From: Actinomadura alba
GTDB taxonomy: Bacteria > Actinomycetota > Actinomycetes > Streptosporangiales > Streptosporangiaceae
Length of the DNA stretch: 64,000 bases
NCBI RefSeq assembly: GCF_014323705.1
Contig: NZ_JABVEC010000013.1
Location: 150,849-214,848, forward strand
Direction: 5' to 3'
Below are positions 1 to 9,387 of the stretch, one piece after another. A program made the position numbers and the translations under genes. The notes beneath the pieces are model-generated. The model did no database searches. It worked only from the letters and a program-made list of their open reading frames with translations, and had not been told where the DNA came from. Positions within the stretch are counted from its first letter, which is position 1. Each line of letters opens with the position of its first letter.

Positions 1-392
1 GGTTCGCAGGTGCCCAATATCCAGCGACCGCATTGATCGCGGAGAATCGGACGATCGGGCCGGCCAGTACCCAGAGCGTTCCGTCCAACGGCGACAACCA
101 GGACGTCGTGAGCATGGGGCTGATCTCCGCCCGGAACGCACGCCGCGTACTGACCAACAACAATCATATTCTCGCGGTCGAGTTTCTGGCCGCGGCGCAG
201 GCGGTGGACCTGTCGGAGCGGTATGACCGGCTGAGCCCTACCGGGAAAGCGACCTACGACATGGTGCGATCGCTGGTGCCCACGCTGGAGCACGACCGAT
301 ACATGGCCGACGATCTCGAACTGGTGGCCCAGGCGCTGGCCGACGGGAAATTCGTGGACGCCGTCCGGCGCGGCAACGTAGAACTGCGCTGA
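1..392 (+). CDS. MIO-type aromatic aminomutase/ammonia-lyase, C-terminal part (5' end outside window)
   Basis: The reading frame is open from the window edge (positions 3-392), so only the last ~129 residues are present. They contain FAGAQYPATALIAEN, a SVPSNGDNQD stretch, GLISARNARRVL and a DRYMADDLELV ending, which I recognise as the C-terminal end of the histidine/phenylalanine ammonia-lyase superfamily, closest by memory to tyrosine 2,3-aminomutases such as SgcC4. These enzymes use an Ala-Ser-Gly-derived MIO cofactor (in the missing N-terminal part) to convert an aromatic alpha-amino acid to a beta-amino acid or cinnamate. The neighbouring HpaB-type hydroxylase and condensation enzyme fit a beta-tyrosine pathway. 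Aminomutase versus lyase cannot be decided from this fragment. Confidence 0.85.
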   Translation, partial: FAGAQYPATALIAENRTIGPASTQSVPSNGDNQDVVSMGLISARNARRVLTNNNHILAVEFLAAAQAVDLSERYDRLSPTGKATYDMVRSLVPTLEHDRYMADDLELVAQALADGKFVDAVRRGNVELR

Positions 393-467
393 AGAAAGGG
401 TTCCGCGGAGGCCAGAATTCGCACTGTGGAAGATGCCGTCTATTGACGCTGAGGACACACTGAGATT

Positions 468-1220
468 ATGACTGAGTTCGATGGAAAGGTCGTGTTGATA
501 ACCGGCGGCGGCAGCGGTATGGGTCTGGCGACCGCGCGACGCCTGCTGGATTCCGGGGCTCGGGTGGTGCTGGCCGGTCGCAGCGCCGAGCGGCTCAAGG
601 TGGCGACCGAAGACCTTGACGCCGACGACCGTGTCCTGGCCGTTCCCGCCGACGTGGCCCGTACCGGTGATCTCGATCACCTCATGGCTCGAACTCGGGA
701 GCGGTTCGGCAGCTTGGACGGTGTGTTCGCCAATGCCGGGGTCGCGCCGTTCGCCCGCAGCGCGGATATGACCGAAGCCGATGTGGATCACATCGTGGAC
801 ATCAACTTCAAAGGCGTGTTCTTCACCGTACAGAAATCGCTGCCGCTGCTCGTGGACGGTGGCTCGATAGTGTTGAACTCGTCGTGGCTGGTGCACCGGG
901 GCATGGCTTTCACGTCGATCTATTCGGCGAGCAAGGCGGCCGTCCGCAACCTTGCCCAAACTCTCGCGGCTGATTTGGCCGAGCGGAGCATCAGAGTCAA
1001 CTCGGTGAGCCCGGGCTACATCGTCACACCGATGTTCGACGGCATTGCCACGACCGAGGATGCGCGGCAGGCCTGCCGGAGCCAGGTGGCGCTGGGTCGT
1101 CTCGGGCAGCCCGGCGATATCGCCGATGGCGTGCTCTTCCTGCTGTCTCCGAAAGCGTCGTACATTACCGGCCAGGAAATTCTCATCGACGGGGGACTGA
1201 TCAGATCGATCCCTCTGTAA
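468..1220 (+). CDS. SDR-family NAD(P)-dependent oxidoreductase
   Basis: This 250-residue protein is a classical short-chain dehydrogenase. The cofactor motif TGGGSGMG lies near the N-terminus (about residues 12-19), NAG near residue 90, a catalytic Ser in NSSW and the catalytic pair in YSASK (about residues 155-159). The ending with GQEILIDGG is typical of FabG-like members. It follows the aminomutase gene by about 75 bp in the same direction and precedes the FAD monooxygenase, so all three may be co-transcribed. A plausible role is keto/hydroxy interconversion on the aromatic side chain; this is inference from context. The substrate is unknown. A TTGACGC element at 443-449, just before the start, could belong to its own promoter. 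Confidence 0.9.
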   Translation: MTEFDGKVVLITGGGSGMGLATARRLLDSGARVVLAGRSAERLKVATEDLDADDRVLAVPADVARTGDLDHLMARTRERFGSLDGVFANAGVAPFARSADMTEADVDHIVDINFKGVFFTVQKSLPLLVDGGSIVLNSSWLVHRGMAFTSIYSASKAAVRNLAQTLAADLAERSIRVNSVSPGYIVTPMFDGIATTEDARQACRSQVALGRLGQPGDIADGVLFLLSPKASYITGQEILIDGGLIRSIPL

Positions 1221-1287
1221 CCAGACGCACGGTTGATCCGAGGGGGCGGTGATCCGTGCGGTGAACCCTAACGAAGGGGGTAGCTGA

Positions 1288-2694
1288 ATGTCTCAGGAGT
1301 CTCCGACTCGTGCCGTGGTGCTGGGCGGGAGCCTCTCTGGTCTATTCGCGGCCAGAGTGCTCGCCGACGCCTATGACGAAGTGCTGATCATCGATCGGGA
1401 CGTGCTGATCGACGTGGATGTGCCACGCCGAGGCTGCCCCCAAGGCCGGCACATCAACGGCCTGCTGACCGGGGGCCAGCGGGCCATCGAGGAGTTATTT
1501 CCCGGAATCACCGATGAAATGCTGGCGGACGGCGTGCCGAAGGGTGATCTCGGTGGGACCGTGCGGTGGTACATGCAGGGTAAGCAGCTGGAGAAGCAGC
1601 ACGCCGACATGCTGTGCATCGGCCCGAGCAGACCCAAGCTCGAGTTTCATGTCCGTCAGCGGACGCAGGCGCTGAGCAACGTGACCTTTGTCGAGCGTAC
1701 GGACATCCTCGGTCTTGAGACCTCCGCCGATCGCAGCCGGGTCAGCGGGGTGCGCGTCCAGCACCTCGACGGCGGCGACGCGAAGGTCCTGGAAGGCGAT
1801 GTCGTCGTCGACGCGACCGGACGGGGGTCGCGCACTCCGGTGTGGTTGGCCGAACTCGGATACCCGCAGGTCGTCGAGGAGCGGAAGAAGATCGGACTGG
1901 GGTATGTAACCCAGTATTACCGGCTGAACTCCGACCCCTATCACGGCGACCTTTCCATCAACGTGGTCGCGTACCCGGGTCGCCCCCGGGGATGCATCTT
2001 CGCCAAGACCGACGGTGGCCGGATCGAAATGACCACCTACGGAATTCTCGGCGACCACCCGCCGACCGACCAGGCCGGCCTGTACGCCTGGATCGACTCG
2101 CTGGGAATCCCCGAGTATTCCGACGCCCTTCGGGACGCCACGCCCCTCACGGAGCCGGTGGCCTTCCGTTTCCCCACGACACTTCGCCGCCGCTACGAGG
2201 ATATGCCCCGTTTCCCCGGTGGGCTCCTCATCACTGGGGACGCGGTCTCGTGTTTCAATCCCGTCTACGCGGGTGGAATGACCATGGCCGCGAAGGCCGC
2301 GCTCACCCTGCGCAGCCATTTGCACACCGGCGCGGACCCGCAACCGCTGGAATACTTCCGGGACCTGGCGCGTGACGTGCTCGATCCGCATTGGGAGATG
2401 ACCAACGTCGTCGACCTGAGCTTCCCTGATGTCGAGGGCGAGCGGACTCGCACGGTCCGGATGGCTCAGGCCTTCCTCAAGCGGGTGCAGATCGCCGCGA
2501 CCCGGGACGGCAAGGTCACCGCCGCCTACATGCGGGCCGCCGGCCAGGTCGAGCGTCCGGAGTCGCTCCAGCGCCCCGGCATGCTGCTACGCATTCTGGT
2601 GCAGTCCTTGCGTGGGCCGAAGAGCAGGCCGCCGAATAAAGTGACTCGCCCGGCCCAGCCCGCCGCCGAGCAGAGCACTGAGCAGGCAGTCTAA
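1288..2694 (+). CDS. FAD-dependent monooxygenase/epoxidase-like oxidoreductase
   Basis: The 468-residue protein starts with a Rossmann FAD-binding motif (GGSLSGLFAARVLADA) and has the second FAD motif GDAVSCFNPVYAGGM near residue 320. This is the arrangement of class A flavoprotein hydroxylases and epoxidases of the UbiH/MonCI type. The halogenase signature WxWxIP is absent, so I do not call it a halogenase. The start is supported by AAGGGGG 7 nt upstream. It carries a TTA codon at 1495-1497, which makes expression potentially dependent on the bldA tRNA. In context it probably oxygenates the aromatic acid or the core of the product. The exact substrate cannot be read from the sequence. The proline- and glutamate-rich tail after residue 440 is likely disordered. 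Confidence 0.85.
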   Translation: MSQESPTRAVVLGGSLSGLFAARVLADAYDEVLIIDRDVLIDVDVPRRGCPQGRHINGLLTGGQRAIEELFPGITDEMLADGVPKGDLGGTVRWYMQGKQLEKQHADMLCIGPSRPKLEFHVRQRTQALSNVTFVERTDILGLETSADRSRVSGVRVQHLDGGDAKVLEGDVVVDATGRGSRTPVWLAELGYPQVVEERKKIGLGYVTQYYRLNSDPYHGDLSINVVAYPGRPRGCIFAKTDGGRIEMTTYGILGDHPPTDQAGLYAWIDSLGIPEYSDALRDATPLTEPVAFRFPTTLRRRYEDMPRFPGGLLITGDAVSCFNPVYAGGMTMAAKAALTLRSHLHTGADPQPLEYFRDLARDVLDPHWEMTNVVDLSFPDVEGERTRTVRMAQAFLKRVQIAATRDGKVTAAYMRAAGQVERPESLQRPGMLLRILVQSLRGPKSRPPNKVTRPAQPAAEQSTEQAV

Positions 2695-2940
2695 CCATGG
2701 CCGGGACATCAATTCCAGCCGGCGCCGCAGGATAAGAGTTGCGCGGCGCAGCGGCCGGATTGATGATGCGAGAGCAATCATCGGTCGATGAGGGTTGTGT
2801 GAAAGCTCCGGTCCGCCTGATGCGCGTGCAGGTCTGCGGATGGCGGCGAACACTTTTCACATAACCCTCAACGGCTGATCATTGCCCATCGGAACACTCC
2901 GATCGGTGCAGTCTGATACTCGACAGGCAAGGAGATGACC

Positions 2941-4020
2941 GTGGGTGTCCGCGACCAGTGGGATTTGGTGGTCAAGCGCAACGACCTGACCGTGAGCGAG
3001 GTCCGAGATGCACCGCGGAACCGCTTGGGGGAGGGTGAGGTCAGGCTCGCGGTGGAGAGGTTCGGCCTCACCGCGAACAACGCCACCTATGCGCGGTTCG
3101 GTGATGACTCCGTGATCGCCTTCTGGCGGGCCTTTCCCGGCCCAAGTGGGTACGGAAGAGTGCCGGTCTGGGGTTTCGCGCGGGTCGAGGAGTCCAGCCA
3201 TCCCGACATCGCCGCGGGGAGCAGATACTTCGGCTACCTGCCGATGTCCACCCATCATGTGGTGACCGCGGAGCCCATGGCGAGGGGGTTCGCCGACACC
3301 GCGGCGCAACGTGAGTTCCTGCATCCCTGGTATCGGACCTACGAGCCCGCCGGGGACCCCGACCCGCTGGACGACCGCTGGGCGCTTCTGCACCCCGTTT
3401 ACCCGGCGGCGTTCAACCTCGCCGATCTCCTCGAGCAGCAGGCCGCGCTCGGCGCCCGGTCGGTCCTGATCACCAGCGCGTCGAGCAAGGTGGCCATCGG
3501 ACTGGTCGAGGAGCTGGCCGCACGGCAGGTTCCCCTCTCGGCCGTTGGTCTCACCGGTGGCCGCAACACCGCGTTCGTGGAGGGGCTGGACCTGTACGAC
3601 ACGGTCGCGTCCTACGATGCGCTTTCGTCGATCTCGGTCGCCGGGCCGACCGTGTTCGTCGACCTGACCGGTGATCCGGCTCGGCGGACCGCGGTCTGCG
3701 AGCGTTTCACGAACGAGCTGTGTCACACCGCGCTCGTGGGCTTCACCCACCCCACGGCGACCGTCCTCCCACCGCCGGGGCTGGCCGGCCCCGAGCCACA
3801 GGTGTTCTTCACGCCGGCGATTGAAATGGAGACCATCGCCAAAGAGGGCGCCGACAGCTACTACACCCGTTACGCAGAATCAGAGAAGCGCTTCGTTGAA
3901 TACTCCGCGTCGTGGCTCACCGTCCATGACCGGCGAGGCCCCGAGGCGATTGCCGACTCCTTCCGCTCGCTGCTCGCCGGAGAGCAGGCGCCCAATACGA
4001 GCGACATCCTCAGACCCTGA
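2941..4020 (+). CDS. DUF2855 family protein (MDR-like)
   Basis: The 359-residue product resembles DUF2855, a family of unknown function related to quinone-oxidoreductase-like medium-chain reductases. I see EGEVRLAVERFGLTANNATYARFGD near the N-terminus, PVWGFARV, a FGYLPMS segment and the nucleotide-fold-like strands VLITSASSKVAIGL (about residue 180). The classical zinc ligands of alcohol dehydrogenases are not evident. I chose the GTG at 2941 because AAGGAG at 2929-2934 is 6 nt upstream; the ATG at 2935 would sit directly on that site. It lies between the FAD monooxygenase and the HpaB-like hydroxylase in the same direction. Its role in the pathway is unknown. Confidence 0.75.
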   Translation: MGVRDQWDLVVKRNDLTVSEVRDAPRNRLGEGEVRLAVERFGLTANNATYARFGDDSVIAFWRAFPGPSGYGRVPVWGFARVEESSHPDIAAGSRYFGYLPMSTHHVVTAEPMARGFADTAAQREFLHPWYRTYEPAGDPDPLDDRWALLHPVYPAAFNLADLLEQQAALGARSVLITSASSKVAIGLVEELAARQVPLSAVGLTGGRNTAFVEGLDLYDTVASYDALSSISVAGPTVFVDLTGDPARRTAVCERFTNELCHTALVGFTHPTATVLPPPGLAGPEPQVFFTPAIEMETIAKEGADSYYTRYAESEKRFVEYSASWLTVHDRRGPEAIADSFRSLLAGEQAPNTSDILRP

Positions 4021-4167
4021 TCAACCAGCCGAGTAAGGGACCGGGCGTAGCGGACATGGACGCTGCGCCCACCCGGCACGCTGGGCGCTGGTGCTTGGCG
4101 GTCGGTCTGCCGGTGGGAACCGGCGCCTGGTCGGTTCGTGGGCGATTATGAAGGAGGCGTGAATCCG

Positions 4168-5751
4168 ATGTCGGGTCCAGATGAAAGATCACGTGCCAAT
4201 ACACCGGGAGCGCCGAAGACACGGCCGATGACCGGCGCCGAGTACATCGAAAGCCTGCGTGACGACCGAGCACTTTATATCTATGGCGAGCGCGTGAAGG
4301 ATGTGACCAGCCATCCGGCATTTCACAATCCGATACGGATGACGGCGCGGCTGTATGATGCGTTGCACGATCCGGCGAAGCGCGACGTGCTCACCTCGCC
4401 CACCGACACGGGCAGCGACGGCTTCACCCACAAGTTCTTCACCACGCCCCACACGGCGGAGGATCTGGTTGAACATCAGCAGGCCATCGCCGCGTGGGCC
4501 CGGATGTCCTACGGCTGGATGGGACGCAGCCCCGACTACAAGGCGTCCTTCCTCGGCACGTTAGGCGCGAACGCGGATTTCTACAAGCCATTCGAGGAGA
4601 ATGCCCGGCGGTGGTATAAGGAATCCCAGGAGAAGGTGCTGTTCTGGAACCACGCGATCGTGCATCCACCGGTCGACCGGAATCGCTCGCCGGACGAGGT
4701 CGGTGACGTCTTCGTTCATGTGGAGAAGGAGACCGATGCCGGCCTTGTCGTGAGCGGAGCCAAGGTGGTCGCCACCGGCTCCGCGCTCACCCACTACAAT
4801 TTCATCGCGCACTACGGTCTGCCGATCAAGGACCGGAAGTTCGCGCTTGTGGCGACCGTGCCGATGGACGCTCCGGGGGTGAAGTTGATCTGCCGGCCGT
4901 CCTACACCGCCACGGCGGCGGTGATGGGCAGCCCGTTCGACTACCCGCTCTCTTCGCGGATGGACGAGAACGACACCATCTTCGTACTGGACAAGGCGCT
5001 CATCCCGTGGGAGAACGTCTTCATCTACGGCCACCTGGGCAAGGTCCAGCTGTTCACCGGCCGCTCGGGCTTTCCCGAGCGTTTCACGTTCCACGGTTGC
5101 ACCCGCCTGGCGGTGAAGCTCGAGTTCATCGCCGGTCTGCTCGCGAAGGCGGTGGAGATCACCGGGACCAAGGACTTCCGTGGCGTGCAGACCCGGATCG
5201 GGGAGGTCCTGGCCTGGCGCAACCTTTTCTGGGCCTTCTCCGATGCGGCGGCGCGCAACCCGGTGCCCTGGCACAACGGCGCGGTGCTGCCCAATCCCGC
5301 GTACGGCCTGGCGTATCGGTGGTTCATGCAGATCGGCTACCCCAGAGTCAAAGAGATCGTCCACCAGGACATCGCGAGCGGCCTGATCTATATCAACTCC
5401 AGCGCCGAGGATTTCAAGAACCCGGAGATCCGGGCGTATCTCGACAGGTTCCTCCGCGGTTCGGACGGCACCGACGCGGTTGAGCGCATCAAGCTCATGA
5501 AGCTGCTGTGGGATGCCGTCGGCACCGAGTTCGGCGGGCGGCACGAACTGTACGAACGCAACTACGCGGGTAATCACGAGAACACCCGGATCGAGTTGCT
5601 CTCCGCGCAGCTCGCGAACGGCCAGATCGATGACTACAAGGCCTTTGCGGACGAGTGCCTTGCCGAGTACGACCTGGACGGCTGGACGGTGCCCGACCTG
5701 TCCGCGTTCGAAGAGCTCCGCGAAGTGAGGGGCAGGTTGTTGAACGGCTGA
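4168..5751 (+). CDS. 4-hydroxyphenylacetate 3-hydroxylase-type (HpaB/SgcC-like) FADH2-dependent monooxygenase
   Basis: The 527-residue protein has the length and landmarks of the HpaB family: an N-terminal [22 protein letters not shown], central [17 protein letters not shown] and VHPPVDRN, a [12 protein letters not shown] flavin/substrate segment and a C-terminal [12 protein letters not shown]. These enzymes ortho-hydroxylate phenols using FADH2 supplied by a separate flavin reductase; SgcC acts on carrier-bound beta-tyrosine. Given the upstream aminomutase-like gene, hydroxylation of a beta-tyrosyl thioester is the best inference. No reductase is in the window. The ATG at 4168 follows AAGGAGG (4151-4157) by 10 nt; an in-frame GTG at 4159 is too close. 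A TTA codon lies at 4561-4563. A strong terminator follows the gene. Confidence 0.9.
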   Translation: MSGPDERSRANTPGAPKTRPMTGAEYIESLRDDRALYIYGERVKDVTSHPAFHNPIRMTARLYDALHDPAKRDVLTSPTDTGSDGFTHKFFTTPHTAEDLVEHQQAIAAWARMSYGWMGRSPDYKASFLGTLGANADFYKPFEENARRWYKESQEKVLFWNHAIVHPPVDRNRSPDEVGDVFVHVEKETDAGLVVSGAKVVATGSALTHYNFIAHYGLPIKDRKFALVATVPMDAPGVKLICRPSYTATAAVMGSPFDYPLSSRMDENDTIFVLDKALIPWENVFIYGHLGKVQLFTGRSGFPERFTFHGCTRLAVKLEFIAGLLAKAVEITGTKDFRGVQTRIGEVLAWRNLFWAFSDAAARNPVPWHNGAVLPNPAYGLAYRWFMQIGYPRVKEIVHQDIASGLIYINSSAEDFKNPEIRAYLDRFLRGSDGTDAVERIKLMKLLWDAVGTEFGGRHELYERNYAGNHENTRIELLSAQLANGQIDDYKAFADECLAEYDLDGWTVPDLSAFEELREVRGRLLNG

Positions 5752-5756
5752 CATCA

Positions 5757-5809
5757 GCACGGACGCGCTGTCCCGATCGTCGATGGCGATCGGGACAGCG
5801 CGTCTGTGC
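5757..5809. terminator. Long inverted repeat between convergent genes
   Basis: Arms ACGCGCTGTCCCGATCG (5763-5779) and its exact complement (5787-5803) flank a 7-nt loop. The stem continues outward to 5757/5809 with a single G:U pair. It sits between the ends of the HpaB-like gene and the convergent PhyH-like gene and has no U-tract, as is common for actinomycete bidirectional terminators. Confidence 0.85.
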
Positions 5810-5852
5810 GATGTGCGAAGCGCTCCTCAACCACTGGCCCTGGATCGGTGCT

Positions 5853-6731
5853 CTACATGGCGTCCGCGAGGTCGCCGGCGCTGGGTGTCCCCTCGGGGCC
5901 GCCGCCCTCGAGAACGACGTACGGGTCCTGCTGCTCGTACCAACCGACGCCCGGCGGGCAGCGGTCGTAGCCCAGCAGGCGACGGACCTCCATCGGGTAC
6001 GCGAGCACCTGCTCTTTCGAGACGGCGAGGTATTGGTTCTCCTCCTGCCGGAGATTCCCCAGGTCCAGCGCGATCGTCAGGCCGGTGCGCGGCTCGTGAG
6101 TCGTGTTCTTGCCGCCGCCGTGGTAAACACCGCCGAGCCAGATGACGCCCGATCCGGGCGGCATGACCGTGGGAATCGCCTCGCTGACATCGGGGGCCCG
6201 CTCGTCATCCCAGTGATGGCTTCCCGGAATTATCATGGTGCCACCGTTTTCCGCGGTGAAGGCACTCATCGCCAGCATGAGCTGTACCCGGCTGGTGGGG
6301 CCGGGATGGCGGCGCAGATGGAGCGCATCGTCGCGGTGCAGCGGTTGCCTGCCCTGGCCGTAATGGAGCTGGACCAACTGGGTGGTGCTGATCTGGATAT
6401 TCGGGACCATCTCCTGTCTCGACCGGCCGATCCACATGGGCAGGGGTTTCTGCATGATGGCACGCGCCGCGCCAAGGAAGAGGTCGTGCGTGACCACGGG
6501 AGTGAGCCGCCTCGTGCGATTGAAAAGCGACGATACCCGCCGGGTCCGGCGGCCGTCATACCAGCTGTCACAGTAGGCGCTGGCATCCAGGGCCGGACCG
6601 AGGTCGGTCCACAACCCGTCAAGTACGGCACGATCTGCGAAGTCCTCGACGACGACCGCTCCGTCCCGCTCCAAGACCTCGACGACCTCGTCAAGGTGGG
6701 CGCCGGAGGTGAAGCGGATCAGGTCAGTCAT
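5853..6731 (-). CDS. Phytanoyl-CoA dioxygenase (PhyH)-family Fe(II)/2-oxoglutarate oxygenase
   Basis: The 292-residue protein shows the PhyH layout: an N-terminal LERDGAVVVEDF, the iron-binding HxD motif in QPLHRDDA (about residue 145), IIPGSHHWDDER, and the distal iron ligand in GGVYHGGGKN (about residue 218). The Arg in PRTGLTIAL could bind 2-oxoglutarate. It probably hydroxylates, epoxidises or otherwise oxidises a pathway intermediate. Its start overlaps the end of the condensation-enzyme gene by 8 nt, which suggests translational coupling, and these two with the ACAD-like gene form one leftward operon. The substrate is unknown. Confidence 0.88.
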   Translation of the reverse strand: MTDLIRFTSGAHLDEVVEVLERDGAVVVEDFADRAVLDGLWTDLGPALDASAYCDSWYDGRRTRRVSSLFNRTRRLTPVVTHDLFLGAARAIMQKPLPMWIGRSRQEMVPNIQISTTQLVQLHYGQGRQPLHRDDALHLRRHPGPTSRVQLMLAMSAFTAENGGTMIIPGSHHWDDERAPDVSEAIPTVMPPGSGVIWLGGVYHGGGKNTTHEPRTGLTIALDLGNLRQEENQYLAVSKEQVLAYPMEVRRLLGYDRCPPGVGWYEQQDPYVVLEGGGPEGTPSAGDLADAM

Positions 6732-8136
6732 GATTTTGCCCTTCCTTTCTCAGCGGGGCGTCTGGGGTCGATAGCAGCTCATCCAACATTGTGCAGAACC
6801 TCGACACCATGTCCCGTATGGTGCGCTCCTCGAAAAGATTGGTGTTGTACCAGAGGCTGCCGGCGATATCTCCGGACGGCTCGATGTCCAAGGTCCACAG
6901 ACCGCCGTCCGGTATCTCCGTGGTCACCGGCTGCGAAAGGCGTCTATGGATCTCGGAGTATTCAAGATCGCCGATGATCTCGCGATCCATGACGAACGGG
7001 AACTGAAAGACCTGGAAGGACAGCACGGCGGTCCGATCCCCGGCGAAGGTTTCGGCCAGCTCGGGCACTTCCTGCAGAATCTGACCGAACGGCATGGCGT
7101 GGGAGTACGCCTCGAAGCAGGTCTTGCGAGCACGCGCGATCACGTCGAGCAGGGTCCGGCATCCGGTGAGGTCCGTACGCAGCGGCAATTGGTCGATGAA
7201 CGGTCCGACGGTGCCCTGGAACCGCTCTTGAGTCCGACCGGACGCGAAGGTGGTCACGGTGATATCCGAGGCGCCGGTCGTTTGCCGGAGAAACACCAGG
7301 TAAGCGCCGAGCATGACGATGAATGCGGAGCTCCGCGTCGACCTGGCGAGGGCGAGCGCCGCGGCGGTCGTGTCCGGGCCGAGCACAAAACGATATGCCG
7401 CGGTTCCCTTGGGGGCACCGGCTGATCGCGCTATGTCGGTGTGCGTGGGGACGAGGCGGGCATCGCTCAACTTTCTCCGCCAGTACGCCCGGGAGCCGTT
7501 CATCGCCGGTGATCCGGCGCGTTCTCGATCCCAGGCGACATATTCCCGGTACTGGTGCACATCGGCCGGCGCCGGCTGGTCGTGTCCCGCCAGCGTGGCG
7601 TACAGCACGGCAAGGTCGCGGATCGCCACCTTCATGGACCACTCGTCGACCGCCGAGTGATGCGCGATGAGAACGAGCACCGCATCGTGATCGTCGAATC
7701 GGCCCAGCCGCGCTTGAATCAGCGGCAATTCGTTGACGCTGTAGGCGGCGCGCTCCAACTCGATGAGCAGCTCCTCGGACCGGCGTTGCCGGTCGCGCGG
7801 GTGAACGCCTGGAAGTTCTCGAATCTGCAACAGTGGGGGAGCCGGTGGGAAGACCCGCTGATGTCTGTTCTCCGTATCGCGGATCACCTTGGTCCTGAGC
7901 GCTTCATGACGGATCACCAAAGCGTCCAGGGCCCGCTGCAGGACATCGACGGCGATGTTTCCACGGACGCGCCAGCCGCACACGATGTTATATCGTCCGC
8001 CAAAAGGTCCGTCCTCGCCGCCCTGGTCGAACAGGCAGAGAAACTCCTGACTGGAGGAGAGTGGTATCTCCTCACCCGAACGTGCCGGCGAGATGTGCAC
8101 AGTGCCGCGCCCGCCGGTTTCGCTTGCCTCATCCAT
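6724..8136 (-). CDS. Free-standing NRPS condensation-type enzyme (SgcC5-like)
   Basis: This 470-residue protein is a complete condensation-domain fold without adenylation or carrier domains. The active-site motif reads HHSAVDEWS (about residue 160), so the usual Gly after HHxxxD is Glu. The later motif GPFIDQLPLRTDL (about residue 330) matches the C-domain latch region. Free-standing C enzymes such as SgcC5 join a carrier-bound beta-amino acid to the enediyne core by ester or amide bonds. That role fits the beta-tyrosine-type genes on either side. The start at 8136 follows a GGAGG site about 9 nt upstream. The carrier protein and adenylation enzyme must be encoded elsewhere. Confidence 0.85.
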   Translation of the reverse strand: MDEASETGGRGTVHISPARSGEEIPLSSSQEFLCLFDQGGEDGPFGGRYNIVCGWRVRGNIAVDVLQRALDALVIRHEALRTKVIRDTENRHQRVFPPAPPLLQIRELPGVHPRDRQRRSEELLIELERAAYSVNELPLIQARLGRFDDHDAVLVLIAHHSAVDEWSMKVAIRDLAVLYATLAGHDQPAPADVHQYREYVAWDRERAGSPAMNGSRAYWRRKLSDARLVPTHTDIARSAGAPKGTAAYRFVLGPDTTAAALALARSTRSSAFIVMLGAYLVFLRQTTGASDITVTTFASGRTQERFQGTVGPFIDQLPLRTDLTGCRTLLDVIARARKTCFEAYSHAMPFGQILQEVPELAETFAGDRTAVLSFQVFQFPFVMDREIIGDLEYSEIHRRLSQPVTTEIPDGGLWTLDIEPSGDIAGSLWYNTNLFEERTIRDMVSRFCTMLDELLSTPDAPLRKEGQNHD

Positions 8137-8160
8137 CTCGGCTGCCTCCGCGACATTCCG

Positions 8161-9387
8161 TTATTCGATGCCGAACCGTGCCTTGGTGTACTCGCGTTTC
8201 GCGATGGTGGAGAGGAAGACCGCGACGCCCGCGTGACTGTGCAGCATGGAAAGGTCGCGCCACACGCGTTCGATGCGCTCGCCATGGCGGACCGCGCTGG
8301 ACCCTGCCGTGGGAAAGAGCCGACGCTCGACGGCCCTCCAGCACAGCTCGACCACCTCACGGCAGATCAGGGCGATCCGCAGCTCACGTTCCTTGGTGAA
8401 GGCCGCAGGACCTTCGGTGCACGCGTCCAGCCATTGCTGGACCACGTTGAAGAACGCCGCCTCGGCGGTCGCGATCATCGCGGCCGCCTCGCCGTACCAA
8501 AGCTGGTAGTCGGGATCCTCGGTCCGGCCGGCACCCTCCGAGAACGGTGCGGTCCTGGCCGACATCAGCTTCTCGTAAGCGTCGAGTGCCCCCTGCGCCA
8601 TGCCCAGTGCGAGAACCGCATCCTCCAAGATCATGACGCTGAAGGGGCCGCCGCCATATTCCGGGTTGCCGTGCAGTTCGACTCCGGGCGGACCAGCGGT
8701 GACGCTGAGCCGGCTGAGATGGCCGTCGAGGGTGAAATGGTCGGGGACGAATCCGTCGGAGATCGCGATGCTGTGCGATCCGCTGCCCTTGAGGCCGAGC
8801 GACGCTCCCCAGTCGTCCAGCCGCTCCCAGGTGCTGCGCGGGGCGACGAACAGCATGGGCATGGGCGGTTCCCCCTTCTGCGAAGGGACGAGGGTGTGCC
8901 CCATGAAGTGCGTGGCGTAGGGGGCTCCCGAGCAGTAGCTCCAAACGCCGTTCAGCACCCAGCCTCCGTCGGTGCGCTCGGCCGTCCCACTCGGCACGAC
9001 GGTGGCCGGGCAGATGAATTCCCCCGTGGCGAGCAACTCGTCCTGTGCCCGCTTCCCGAAAAGTGTGGCGACGGCATGCGCATGCGCCTGCCCCAGGCAG
9101 TACATCCACCCCGTCGACGGGCATGCCCTCGTCAGCGTCAGCACCACGCGCATGAACGTGTCGATCCCGAGCTCGTAGCCGCCGTAGCGGCGGGGGACCA
9201 GGATCCGGTAAAAGCCCGCCTTGCGGAACTCCTCGTGGACATCTTCGGGGTAGTAGGTGCGTTCCTCGGTCTCGGCCTGGCGCTCGACCAGCATGGGAGC
9301 GATGGCCTCCGCCCTGGCGATGACCTGTGCCGAGGTGGCGTCGGGCTCCAGAGGCCCGGCGACGGGATCGCGGGTGGGAACGGTCAC
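8161..9387 (-). CDS. Acyl-CoA dehydrogenase-fold flavin-dependent monooxygenase (group D type)
   Basis: The 408-residue protein has the acyl-CoA dehydrogenase fold. Features include FRKAGFYRILVPRRYGGYE near residue 55, ACPSTGWMYCLGQAHA, a C-terminal TAGSSAVRHGERIERVWRDL and a late HSHAG (about residue 390). This C-terminal pattern is that of reduced-flavin oxygenases (HsaA, HpaH C2 component, ActVA-ORF5) rather than true acyl-CoA dehydrogenases. Members of the same fold also oxidise amino sugars to nitroso sugars (KijD3, ORF36), and a branched amino-sugar pathway is present in this window, so that alternative is open. It begins the leftward operon with the condensation enzyme 24 bp downstream. 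The partner flavin reductase is not seen. Confidence 0.82.
   Translation of the reverse strand: MTVPTRDPVAGPLEPDATSAQVIARAEAIAPMLVERQAETEERTYYPEDVHEEFRKAGFYRILVPRRYGGYELGIDTFMRVVLTLTRACPSTGWMYCLGQAHAHAVATLFGKRAQDELLATGEFICPATVVPSGTAERTDGGWVLNGVWSYCSGAPYATHFMGHTLVPSQKGEPPMPMLFVAPRSTWERLDDWGASLGLKGSGSHSIAISDGFVPDHFTLDGHLSRLSVTAGPPGVELHGNPEYGGGPFSVMILEDAVLALGMAQGALDAYEKLMSARTAPFSEGAGRTEDPDYQLWYGEAAAMIATAEAAFFNVVQQWLDACTEGPAAFTKERELRIALICREVVELCWRAVERRLFPTAGSSAVRHGERIERVWRDLSMLHSHAGVAVFLSTIAKREYTKARFGIE

Noticed and set aside
1288..2694. Flavin-dependent halogenase
   Set aside because: The FAD fold fits but the halogenase WxWxIP motif is absent; a monooxygenase/epoxidase is the better call.
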